From Pseudomonas sp. UBA6562 (GTDB lineage: Bacteria; Pseudomonadota; Gammaproteobacteria; Pseudomonadales; Pseudomonadaceae): a stretch of 64,000 nt of DNA. A program made the translations under genes and the position numbers. Below are positions 8,715-15,912 of the stretch, in pieces. The stretch's first letter is position 1. Each line of letters starts with the position of its first letter. Where the stretch lies: the NCBI RefSeq assembly GCF_002434265.1, contig NZ_DJJS01000003.1, positions 186,001 to 250,000 of the forward strand, read 5' to 3'. A model generated the notes under the pieces. The model did no database searches and was not told the origin of the DNA. It worked only from the letters and a program-made list of their open reading frames with translations.

Positions 8715-9305
8715 ATGAATATCAATGCTACGGGATACATACACAGCTATGCCAATCCAGCCATAAAAAAAATAGCGAACCCGCTTAGTTCGCCTGACGG
8801 AACGAGCGCGTCCAAGAATAACGCTACGAGCGATAGCGCCTCGCTTTCGTCTTTGGCAGACAAGGCTTCTTCAACTGCTCAGGAAAAAACCGTCCTTTAC
8901 ACGAATAATTCCCACATGCAAAACAAACCCTACGGCACACCCAATTGGGATACGTCCCTTACACCCAATTGGCAAGCGTCCGTCATACCCAGCTGGCAAG
9001 TTGATCTGCTCGCAGGCACGAGGTACATATGCGGCCCGACGGGTGAGGTTGAGATCATTGAGCATAACAACCAAAAATACCTGCAAGTCTCAAACTCCGA
9101 ACGCGCCGAATACAACGAACTGCTGCAAAAACACATGCAAGAGCTTTATGAAACAAATGGATTGAGCAACGCAGTCGAACGATACAACGCGTTGAAATCA
9201 GTACCCGGCCTGAACGAAAAACTTCGAGATGAACTCAAGAACAACCTCGCCGCTGATGAACGAATGACTGTCCTCATGCAGAAGCTGGAAGTCAGCATGG
9301 CTTGA
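8715..9305 (+). CDS. Unknown 196-residue protein with PNW-type tandem repeats; first gene of the inserted cassette
   Basis: Not recognised. The ATG at 8715 is chosen because AGGAG lies six bases upstream; an in-frame start at 8676 has no such site. There is no signal peptide or membrane segment. Residues 1-60 are rich in Ser, Asn, Ala and Thr and look disordered. Residues 75-98 are three imperfect 8-residue repeats (TPNWDTSL, TPNWQASV, IPSWQVDL). A single Cys is at 106, and residues 126-194 look helical and charged (possible coiled coil). It ends 33 bases before the next gene, so the two are probably co-transcribed. A/T-rich codon use differs from the flagellar genes around it. The Sec-less, Ser/Asn-rich N-terminus resembles type III export substrates, which is only a suggestion. 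Confidence 0.8.
   Translation: MNINATGYIHSYANPAIKKIANPLSSPDGTSASKNNATSDSASLSSLADKASSTAQEKTVLYTNNSHMQNKPYGTPNWDTSLTPNWQASVIPSWQVDLLAGTRYICGPTGEVEIIEHNNQKYLQVSNSERAEYNELLQKHMQELYETNGLSNAVERYNALKSVPGLNEKLRDELKNNLAADERMTVLMQKLEVSMA
8937..9008. repeat. Three tandem 24-base repeats inside the cassette's first gene
   Basis: Units at 8937-8960, 8961-8984 and 8985-9008. The first two share ACACCCAATTGG, the third has diverged (ATACCCAGCTGG). Each unit encodes eight residues with a PNW or PSW core. Confidence 0.85.
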
Positions 9306-9338
9306 AAAAATACCGCTTAACCCCCCAGTGGAGTCATC

Positions 9339-9836
9339 ATGAAAACCATATTGAAATTTGCACTTACAGCCGCGGTAATCCTACCCATGGCAGCCTATGC
9401 CGACAACCCTATCCTTGTATCTCTGAAAGCCAAAGAAAAAACCTTGACAGTACTGGACAACGCGAAGTTGGAAGAAATAAAAGGCGCCGCCCTTCTCATA
9501 GGACAGCCTTTACCCAGCGTCACGATGGGACTTAGAACCTACCAAGTAACCTGGAAGAAAAGAGGCAGTACTGCCGACTTTAGATCCTATCAAAGGATAG
9601 GTTACGATTACGACCCACACAGAAAACTTACCTTCAATGAAAATGGTGTAGAACACAAAGTAGCCGGTGACCGCTGGCTGGCCGATCAAATAAGTAACGT
9701 AGGCTCCTGGAGTTTGGCGAACTCGTTCGAGATTGACAGGCATTTTCAAGCACTGGATCCAAACACAGGAACCCCTCTCAACTTTGGTTGGCGCAACAGC
9801 GCTTGGAATCGCCCCACATCCACATTCTCTTGGTAG
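9339..9836 (+). CDS. Exported small protein with a double-glycine-type leader after its signal peptide (candidate secreted substrate)
   Basis: A 165-residue product, ATG preceded by GGAG at six bases. Residues 1-21 form a Sec signal peptide (MKTILKFALTAAVILPMAAYA, cleavage likely after AYA). Residues 22-50 then read like a second leader: counting back from Ala50, hydrophobic residues sit at -4 (Ile47), -7 (Leu44), -12 (Leu39) and -15 (Leu36), and it ends Gly49-Ala50. That is the spacing recognised by C39 peptidases in bacteriocin leaders. The predicted mature part, about 115 residues, has no Cys, is rich in Trp, Arg and Asn and ends in an aromatic residue. A C39-like peptidase is encoded two genes downstream. 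The leader call is pattern-based; the mature function is unknown. Confidence 0.82.
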   Translation: MKTILKFALTAAVILPMAAYADNPILVSLKAKEKTLTVLDNAKLEEIKGAALLIGQPLPSVTMGLRTYQVTWKKRGSTADFRSYQRIGYDYDPHRKLTFNENGVEHKVAGDRWLADQISNVGSWSLANSFEIDRHFQALDPNTGTPLNFGWRNSAWNRPTSTFSW

Positions 9837-9858
9837 ATTCTTGGCATGGGCAGCATGG

Positions 9859-9888
9859 GCACCATGAGCACTCCCTCGTGGTGCTTTT
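9859..9888 (+). terminator. Intrinsic terminator or attenuator inside the cassette
   Basis: GCACCATGAG pairs with CTCGTGGTGC around a six-base loop, followed directly by TTTT. It lies between the small exported protein gene and the barrel gene, all on the same strand. Partial read-through would yield more substrate mRNA than machinery mRNA, as seen in many secreted-subunit operons. Confidence 0.65.
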
Positions 9889-9909
9889 ACACAAAAGGCA
9901 AAATCCCAG

Positions 9910-11181
9910 ATGTATCCCCCCAAAAAAAATTCCACTCAGCTGTTAGGCATTGCGGCTTTCTTTGCGCTGTTAAGCGAATCAGCCACCGCAGATTCCCTGA
10001 AAATGAAAAATGGCGACGCCTTTTCCGGAAGCATCATCTCTCTCCAGGACGGCCTTTGCATTTTTGCAACGAATTACGGCACACCGATAAATGTCAAGAC
10101 CTCAGAGGTCCATGCACTGGCAACCGACAACGCCTATACGGTTGTTTTCAAAAACGGTGACAAAGCAACCGGGTCCTTCCATATGGACCCTACCGGGAGG
10201 ACGGTACTCGAATCGGATAGCTTTGGATCGACCGTGCTATTGCCAGAAAAAATTCAATCGTTGACCAGGATTTTTTCAGCCCCGACGCCACAGGATAGAC
10301 ATTCAAGCGCAGAGCACCAAGCCACCTATGGTGCCGAACAAGACCAGCAGGCTCCGGTAGACTTCCTGACAGGCTCCGCCGTCTTGCTATCACCGGGCAC
10401 CTATGAAATCGACGTTGGATTGTCTTACAAACACAGCGTAACCCAATACAATCTTTCGGAAGTCGGATACTTTCAAAAATCCTCTTATTCGGCGCGACTG
10501 CTGCAACTGCAAAATACCTTCAGGGCCGGGATCACTGCCGGGCTGGAAGGGTATTTAGCGCTACCCGTGACTTACACCCGGATAGACGACGTGTCCAGCA
10601 ACGAATATGTCAGACACACAGGTGCCTGGGACCTGGCAGACATTGGACTCGGCCTGCAATATCAGCTCGTGGATGAACGATCGTCAGTCCCCGCCCTTGC
10701 GCTGACAGTGGATATTACAGCGCCCACTGGAAAGAAGAAATACAACGACGCCCTGAACGATTGGAAGGACCCGCTCAACAATGGATTAGGCCATTGGAGT
10801 CTTGCACCGGGCATTGCGTTCGTTCGCACCACCGATCCTGCCGTTATCTTTGGCGGCATGAGCTATCAGTACATGTTCAAACAAGAAATCAGTGGCTACG
10901 ACGTTCAACCTGGAAGTGTTTTCAAGACCTACCTGGGTTTAGGGTTCGCGCTCAACGAAAAATTATCATTGGGAACCAGACTCTCCTACGCACATGCTGC
11001 CAACCTCAAGGCGGAGGATGAAGAAATACACGGTTCAGATACCGACCCACTGGACATTTCGTTCAATGCCTCTTACCGCCTGTCCGAAAACTGGGTTGCC
11101 TCCCCTCAAGTCACTTTCGGTCTAAACGACGCAGCGGGGCCCGCCGCACTGGCGATCGACTTCAAGAGAAGATTCAATTAG
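9910..11181 (+). CDS. Outer-membrane beta-barrel protein with N-terminal periplasmic domain (putative exporter of the cassette)
   Basis: A 423-residue product. Residues 1-28 are a signal peptide (hydrophobic LLGIAAFFALL, then ATA-DS). Residues 29-120 contain two similar beta segments (LKMKNGDAFSGSI and VVFKNGDKATGSF), an Sm-like small beta domain. A polar linker (about 120-150) leads to a C-terminal region of alternating aromatic/polar strands from about 155 to 423 (for example TYEIDVGLSYKHSV, SWVASP-like turns) ending AIDFKRRFN, typical of a barrel. It most resembles the transporter-type barrels of the Phenol_MetA_deg/FapF kind, judged by eye. The ribosome site is weak. Its TAG is followed immediately by the ATG of the peptidase gene, implying coupling. 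It probably lets the processed substrate cross the outer membrane. Confidence 0.8.
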   Translation: MYPPKKNSTQLLGIAAFFALLSESATADSLKMKNGDAFSGSIISLQDGLCIFATNYGTPINVKTSEVHALATDNAYTVVFKNGDKATGSFHMDPTGRTVLESDSFGSTVLLPEKIQSLTRIFSAPTPQDRHSSAEHQATYGAEQDQQAPVDFLTGSAVLLSPGTYEIDVGLSYKHSVTQYNLSEVGYFQKSSYSARLLQLQNTFRAGITAGLEGYLALPVTYTRIDDVSSNEYVRHTGAWDLADIGLGLQYQLVDERSSVPALALTVDITAPTGKKKYNDALNDWKDPLNNGLGHWSLAPGIAFVRTTDPAVIFGGMSYQYMFKQEISGYDVQPGSVFKTYLGLGFALNEKLSLGTRLSYAHAANLKAEDEEIHGSDTDPLDISFNASYRLSENWVASPQVTFGLNDAAGPAALAIDFKRRFN

Positions 11182-11829
11182 ATGAGGCTGGGGATCAGAA
11201 TCGGTTCATATGGTGTGCTTTTCTATCTTGGGCTTTGCAACAACGTTGCGCACTCTGACACTGGGCCGAAAATAAAGTCTTTGATTCAGATGCAAATGTC
11301 AGGCATCGAAAGGCAAACGCTTGACTATTCTTGCGGCGCCGCTTCACTGGCGATTCTGCTGAAACATTACTTTGACGAACCCATCGATGAGAAGGGCGTG
11401 CTTGCAGATATAGTGGCCAGGCTTCCAAAAGAGCAACTGGCAGCGAAAGCGGTCGAAGGGTTTTCCATGCGGGACCTCAAAAGAGCGGCCGAACACCTCG
11501 GGTATTCCGCTGACGGTTTGATTTTGGACCATGAGTCAGTATTTCTACTGGAAGGACCAGTCATTATCCTGTTGACCCGAAAAAACCTTAACCATTTCGT
11601 GGTGCTCAAGGGTGTCAACCAAGGCAAGGCGTTCTTGGCCGACCCCACCAGAGGGCATATCAGGATCCCGCTGTTCGAGTTGTTCGAAGAATGGCAGGGA
11701 GAAACCCTGATCGTGGGCCGTGATCATTTCGGCCTCCCGCAGCACCATCGCCTGCGCTTGCCCACGGGCCGCCCTGTGGCGCCAGAACTTGAAGCACTGA
11801 GAAGCTTGAGAAGCATACCCATACACTAG
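11182..11829 (+). CDS. Periplasmic C39-like cysteine peptidase
   Basis: A 215-residue product. Residues 1-25 form a Sec signal peptide (hydrophobic YGVLFYLGLCNNVAHS), so the enzyme should act in the periplasm rather than as part of an ABC transporter. The C39 features are all present: Gln45 (oxyanion hole), Cys51 in DYSCGAASLAILLKHYF, His138 in LNHFVVLKG and Asp154 in FLADPTRG. Size and layout resemble FapD of the Pseudomonas amyloid system, a stand-alone C39-family protein. The start codon abuts the barrel gene's stop. The natural partner is the Gly-Ala leader protein at 9339-9836. It is the last gene of the cassette and converges with flhB, about 65 bases away. Confidence 0.88.
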   Translation: MRLGIRIGSYGVLFYLGLCNNVAHSDTGPKIKSLIQMQMSGIERQTLDYSCGAASLAILLKHYFDEPIDEKGVLADIVARLPKEQLAAKAVEGFSMRDLKRAAEHLGYSADGLILDHESVFLLEGPVIILLTRKNLNHFVVLKGVNQGKAFLADPTRGHIRIPLFELFEEWQGETLIVGRDHFGLPQHHRLRLPTGRPVAPELEALRSLRSIPIH

Positions 11830-11893
11830 GGTGCGCCGCTCCAGAGCTGCGCGGCGACTTGAAGAACGCTGCCGACTCGAACTCTAGCGCTCC

Positions 11894-13033
11894 TCAATCC
11901 CGCCGCAAATCCGTCGGAATCGGCAAAGCCTTCTTCAACGGCTCCGGCGCCTTGCCCCGCCCATTGCGGTACTGCCGGATCTGGAACACATACGCCAACA
12001 CCTGCGCCACCGCCAGATACAACCCTGCCGGAATCTCCTGCTCGATCTCCGTGGAGTAATAGATCGCCCGCGCCAAGGCCGCCGACTCCAGCACCTGCAC
12101 CTGGTGCTCGTTGCCGATCTCGCGAATCTTCAGGGCGATGAAGTCCGTGCCCTTGGCCAGCAGCAATGGCGCCCCGGCGGCCTTCTCCGGGTCGTACTTC
12201 AAAGCCACGGCGTAGTGCGTGGGGTTGGTGATGATCACGTCGGCCTCGGGCACCGCCGCCATCATCCGCCGCTGGGAAATCTCGCGCTGAACCTGGCGAA
12301 TGCGTTGCTTGACCTCGGGCTTGCCCTCGCTGTCCTTGTATTCGTCGCGCACTTCCTGCTTGGTCATCTTCAGTTTCTTGTGCGACTGATAGAGCTGGAA
12401 CGGCACGTCCACGGCGGCGATCAGCAGCAGCCCGGCAGCCATCCACACCGCGCTCCAACCCACTACCTGCAAGCTGTGGATGATCGCCTGCTCCAGCGGC
12501 TCGTTGGCGATGGCGAGCAGGGCCTGGCGGTCGTTGGACAGCACCATCAACGCCACCATGAGAATCACGAGGAACTTGGCGATGGCCTTGATCAGCTCGG
12601 TCAGGGCGTTCATCGAGAACATGCGCTTGATCCCCGACAAGGGGTTCATGCGGCTGAACTTGGGTTGCAGCAGGCTGCCGGAAAACAGGAAACCGCCCAG
12701 GGCAATGGGTGCGACGAACGATACCGCGAACAGCAGCACCAGCACTGGCTGGGTCGCCCAGATGGCCATCTTGCCCGAGGTCAGCAGGTAGATGCCCATG
12801 GCCCGTTCGTCCACCAGCGCCTCGCGCGGCAGGCTGAAGTTCATGCGCATCAGTTCCATCAGGGTCTGCGCCAGGTAGCCGCCGAACATCAGCAGCGCGA
12901 TGGCGCCGCCCAGGGTCACGGCGACGGTGTTGAGCTCCTTGGAGCGGGCGGTCTCGCCCTTCTCGCGCGCGTCGCGTTTTTTCTTCTCGGTGGGTTCCTC
13001 GGTCTTGTCCTGACCGCTCTCGCTTTCCGACAT
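11894..13033 (-). CDS. flhB: Flagellar export switch protein FlhB
   Basis: Membrane component of the flagellar export gate that switches substrate class from rod/hook to filament after self-cleavage. The 379 residues begin with a charged N-terminus (DKTEEPTEKKKRDAREKG), then four membrane segments and the cytoplasmic domain with the autocleavage motif NPTH (270-273). Its start overlaps the fliR stop by one base. In this genome it is separated from flhA by the inserted cassette, which runs in the opposite direction. Confidence 0.97.
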   Translation of the reverse strand: MSESESGQDKTEEPTEKKKRDAREKGETARSKELNTVAVTLGGAIALLMFGGYLAQTLMELMRMNFSLPREALVDERAMGIYLLTSGKMAIWATQPVLVLLFAVSFVAPIALGGFLFSGSLLQPKFSRMNPLSGIKRMFSMNALTELIKAIAKFLVILMVALMVLSNDRQALLAIANEPLEQAIIHSLQVVGWSAVWMAAGLLLIAAVDVPFQLYQSHKKLKMTKQEVRDEYKDSEGKPEVKQRIRQVQREISQRRMMAAVPEADVIITNPTHYAVALKYDPEKAAGAPLLLAKGTDFIALKIREIGNEHQVQVLESAALARAIYYSTEIEQEIPAGLYLAVAQVLAYVFQIRQYRNGRGKAPEPLKKALPIPTDLRRD

Positions 13034-13815
13034 CAGCGCGCCCTCGCCAATTCACGCAGCCATTGCAGGGTTTCGCTGGCCAGGTCCTGATAATGCGAGA
13101 GGATGTCGGCCAGGCTCACCCAGAAGATCACCATGCCCATCACCAGGGTCAGCGGGAAACCGATGGAGAAGATGTTCAACTGCGGCGCGGCGCGGGTCAT
13201 CACGCCGAAGGCGATGTTGACCACCAGCAGCGCGGCGATGGCCGGCAGGATCAGCAACAGCCCTGCGCCCAGCACCCAGCTCATGCGCCCGGCCAGGGAC
13301 CAGAACTGGTCGACCCGCAAGGCGCTGCCCACCGGCAAGGTGGTGAAGCTTTCGGTCAGCACCTCGAACACCACCAGGTGGCCGTTCATCAGCAGGAACA
13401 GAATGCTCACCAGCATGGTCATGAACTGGCTGACCACGGTGACGTTGACGCCGTTGGCCGGGTCGACCATCGAAGAGAAGGCCATGCCCATCTGCACCGC
13501 GACGATCTGCCCGGCGATCACGAAAGCCTGGAACAGCATCTGCAACGCCAGGCCGAACAATGCGCCGACGATCAACTGCTCGGCGCACAGCATCAACCCT
13601 TGCAGGCTCAGCGGGTTGACCTCCGGCAGCGGCGGCAACCCCGGCACGATGACGAAGGTGATGGCCACCGCCACGTACAGGCGCACGCGCATCGGCAGCA
13701 TGCGCGTGCCGATGATGGGCATGGTCATCAGCACCGCGCCCACGCGGAACAGGGGCAGCACGAAGGTGGCGACCCAGGTCGAGATCTGCGCGTCGGTCAG
13801 CTCCAGCATGGCCAT
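13033..13815 (-). CDS. fliR: Flagellar export gate protein FliR
   Basis: Polytopic inner-membrane protein of 260 residues that forms the export gate core with FliP and FliQ. Several long hydrophobic helices are visible (for example FALQMLFQAFVIAGQIVAVQMGMAFSS region, and the final VMGMVIFWVSLADI). It lies one base after the fliQ stop codon and overlaps flhB by one base, so the genes are translationally linked. Confidence 0.96.
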   Translation of the reverse strand: MAMLELTDAQISTWVATFVLPLFRVGAVLMTMPIIGTRMLPMRVRLYVAVAITFVIVPGLPPLPEVNPLSLQGLMLCAEQLIVGALFGLALQMLFQAFVIAGQIVAVQMGMAFSSMVDPANGVNVTVVSQFMTMLVSILFLLMNGHLVVFEVLTESFTTLPVGSALRVDQFWSLAGRMSWVLGAGLLLILPAIAALLVVNIAFGVMTRAAPQLNIFSIGFPLTLVMGMVIFWVSLADILSHYQDLASETLQWLRELARAR

Positions 13816-13816
13816 G

Positions 13817-14086
13817 TCAGCCGATCAACTGCGGGATGTTGGTGTACAGGGTGGTGATGTACTCCATGAACTTCTGCACCAGCCAGGGGCCGGCGACGAT
13901 CAGGGTCACCAGCATCACCAGCAGGCGCGGCAGAAAGCTCAGGGTCTGTTCGTTGATCTGTGTGGCGGCCTGGAACATCGCCACCACCAGGCCGATCAAC
14001 AGGCTGGGCACCACCAGCACCGCGACCATCACGGTGGTCAGCCACAGCGCTTCGCGGAACAGGTCGACGGCCACTTCGGGTGTCAT
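13817..14086 (-). CDS. fliQ: Flagellar export gate protein FliQ
   Basis: Small 89-residue protein with two membrane helices (TTVMVAVLVVPSLLIGLVVA and LPRLLVMLVTLIVAGPWLV) joined by the conserved loop QAATQINEQTLSF. It joins FliP and FliR in the helical export gate. Position between fliP and fliR and length are standard. Confidence 0.96.
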   Translation of the reverse strand: MTPEVAVDLFREALWLTTVMVAVLVVPSLLIGLVVAMFQAATQINEQTLSFLPRLLVMLVTLIVAGPWLVQKFMEYITTLYTNIPQLIG

Positions 14087-14104
14087 GGGAAACTCTCCTG
14101 GGCG

Positions 14105-14860
14105 CTAGACGCCGCCGAAACTGCTGGCCAAGGTGCCCATGATCAGCGACCAACCGTCGACCAGCACGAACAGCATGATCTTGAACGGCAGCGAGATGAT
14201 CAGCGGCGAGAGCATCATCATGCCCATGGCCATCAGCACACTGGCCACCACCAGGTCGATGACCAGGAACGGGATGAAGATCATGAAGCCGATCTGGAAC
14301 GCGGTCTTGAGTTCGGAGGTGACGAACGCCGGTACCAGAATGGTCAGGGGCGCCTGGTCGGGGGTGGCGATGTCGGTGCGCTTGGACAGGCGCATGAACA
14401 GGTCGAGGTCGTTCTGCCGGGTCTGCGCCAGCATGAAGTCCTTGATCGGCCCCTGGGCCTTGTCGATGGCCTGTTGCGCGTTCAACTGCTCGTTCAGGTA
14501 CGGCTGGATGGCCGACTCGTTCACCCGGTCGAACACCGGCGCCATGATGAACAGCGTCAGGAACAGCGCCATGCCGGTGAGGATCTGGTTGGACGGCGTC
14601 TGCTGCAGCCCCAGCGCCTGACGCAGGATGGAAAACACGATGATGATGCGGGTGAAGCTGGTCATGAGGATGACGAATGCCGGAATGAAGCTCAGCGCCG
14701 TCATGATCAGCAGAATCTGCAAGCTGACCGAATATTCCTGCTGCCCGTCGGTGCCGTTCGACAGGGTGATGGCCGGGATCGACAACGGGTCGGCGGCCAG
14801 GGCCAGGGGCGCGGCCAGCAGCAGCGCCAGGGTCAACAGCATGCGCAGGGCGCCACTCAT
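14105..14860 (-). CDS. fliP: Flagellar export gate protein FliP
   Basis: Export gate subunit of 251 residues with a cleavable signal peptide (MLLTLALLLAAPLALAADP). It then has the conserved LLIMTALSFIPAFVILMTSFTRIIIV helix, a periplasmic domain and two C-terminal helices (IGFMIFIPFLVIDLVVASVLMAMGMMM region). Its start overlaps the fliO stop by four bases. Normal family length. Confidence 0.97.
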   Translation of the reverse strand: MSGALRMLLTLALLLAAPLALAADPLSIPAITLSNGTDGQQEYSVSLQILLIMTALSFIPAFVILMTSFTRIIIVFSILRQALGLQQTPSNQILTGMALFLTLFIMAPVFDRVNESAIQPYLNEQLNAQQAIDKAQGPIKDFMLAQTRQNDLDLFMRLSKRTDIATPDQAPLTILVPAFVTSELKTAFQIGFMIFIPFLVIDLVVASVLMAMGMMMLSPLIISLPFKIMLFVLVDGWSLIMGTLASSFGGV

Positions 14861-15405
14861 CGGGGCTTGTCCTTCTGGTCCTTGCCCATCAGCTCGAGCA
14901 AGCGCTGGGCGAATTCGGGTGTGGCCGGGCGGCTGCCGGCGGGCGCGGCGACCGGCTCGGTGAGCACGTGCAGCGCCTTGATGTCGCCCGGGCTATGGCC
15001 GAGCAGGATCTGTTCCTTGCCGATCTGCACCAGCAGCAGCCGGTCGCGCGGGCCGATCGCGCGGCTGCCGAGCACTTCGATCAGTTGGCCGTTGCCTGGT
15101 CCCACGCCCTGCACCCGACGCAGCAGCCAGGCGAGGAAGAAGATCAGCCCCACTACCAGCAGCAAGCCAAGAACCAGTTGCAGCACTTGGCCGCCCAGGC
15201 CGGCCGGCGTGGAGCCGACCGTAGCCGTGGCAGCCGGCTCGGCGGCCAGGACGACCGTGCCGGCACCGAGCGCGACCGCGCTGGCGGTGGCGCGCAACGT
15301 GGTCAGGCCCAGTCGCCGCTGTGGACCGATCCGCCCAGTGACCGCAATGGCAGATCGGCCGACCCGCTCGGTCGCCGCAGCGCCGCGCTGATTCATGCGC
15401 CCCAT
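14857..15405 (-). CDS. fliO: Flagellar assembly protein FliO
   Basis: Helps assemble the FliP ring. The product is 182 residues from the ATG at 15405, somewhat longer than many FliO proteins because of an Arg/Ala-rich N-terminal extension of about 50 residues. One membrane helix (VLQLVLGLLLVVGLIFFLAWLLRRV) is followed by a cytoplasmic domain (IEVLGSRAIGPRDRLLLVQIGKEQILLG). A second ATG at 15396 (MNQRG) is possible. The start lies directly next to the fliN stop, and it overlaps fliP by four bases. Confidence 0.93.
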   Translation of the reverse strand: MGRMNQRGAAATERVGRSAIAVTGRIGPQRRLGLTTLRATASAVALGAGTVVLAAEPAATATVGSTPAGLGGQVLQLVLGLLLVVGLIFFLAWLLRRVQGVGPGNGQLIEVLGSRAIGPRDRLLLVQIGKEQILLGHSPGDIKALHVLTEPVAAPAGSRPATPEFAQRLLELMGKDQKDKPR

Positions 15406-15864
15406 TCAGCGCAGCTTCTTGATGCGTTCGCTGGGGCTGATCACGTCGGTCAGGCGGATGCCGAACTTCTCGTTGACCACCACCACTTCGCCATGGGCGA
15501 TCAGCGTGCCGTTGACCAGCACATCGAGCGGCTCGCCGGCCAGGCGGTCGAGTTCGATCACCGAGCCCTGGTTGAGTTGCAGCAGGTTGCGGATGTTGAT
15601 CTCGGTGCTGCCCACTTCCATGGAGATGTTCACTGGGATGTCCAGGATCACGTCCAGGTTGGGCCCTTCCAGGCTGACGTTCTCGTTGGGCCGTGGCGAG
15701 CTGGCGAACTCTTCCATGGGCATGCGGCCCGGGCCGCCGGACTGGCCGTTGAGCAGCGCGTCGATGTCGGCCTGGCCAGCGTCGCCGGTTTCTTCCAGGG
15801 CTGCGGCCCATTCGTCGGCCAGGGCCTGGTCTTCGGCAGAGGTGATTTCGTTTTCGTTCGCCAT
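15406..15864 (-). CDS. fliN: Flagellar motor switch protein FliN
   Basis: C-ring component of 152 residues. An acidic N-terminal region contains an ADIDALLNGQSG segment resembling the FliM N-terminal CheY-binding peptide. The C-terminal SpoA domain (ILDIPVNISMEVGSTEINIRNLL ... GEVVVVNEKFGIRLTDVISP) is intact. Lies between fliM and fliO with tight spacing. Confidence 0.97.
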   Translation of the reverse strand: MANENEITSAEDQALADEWAAALEETGDAGQADIDALLNGQSGGPGRMPMEEFASSPRPNENVSLEGPNLDVILDIPVNISMEVGSTEINIRNLLQLNQGSVIELDRLAGEPLDVLVNGTLIAHGEVVVVNEKFGIRLTDVISPSERIKKLR

Positions 15865-15912
15865 AGTGTCCTCGACAGACGTTGAATGCGGTGGAATGCG
15901 GGCGCGGCGCGG

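Noticed and set aside
9910..11829. Cassette as a true Fap amyloid operon
   Set aside because: A barrel and C39 protein are present, but there is no protein with FapB/FapC-type imperfect repeats or their gene order; only a functional analogy is justified.
11834..11856. Terminator between the C39 gene and flhB
   Set aside because: CGCCGC/GCGGCG can pair across an 11-base loop, but there is no T run on either strand.
13103..15391. Very long plus-strand open frames opposite fliR, fliQ, fliP and fliO
   Set aside because: High-GC antisense shadows rich in His, Gln and Arg; the minus-strand genes are certain family members. The same applies to long antisense frames opposite fliC, flgK and bkd genes.
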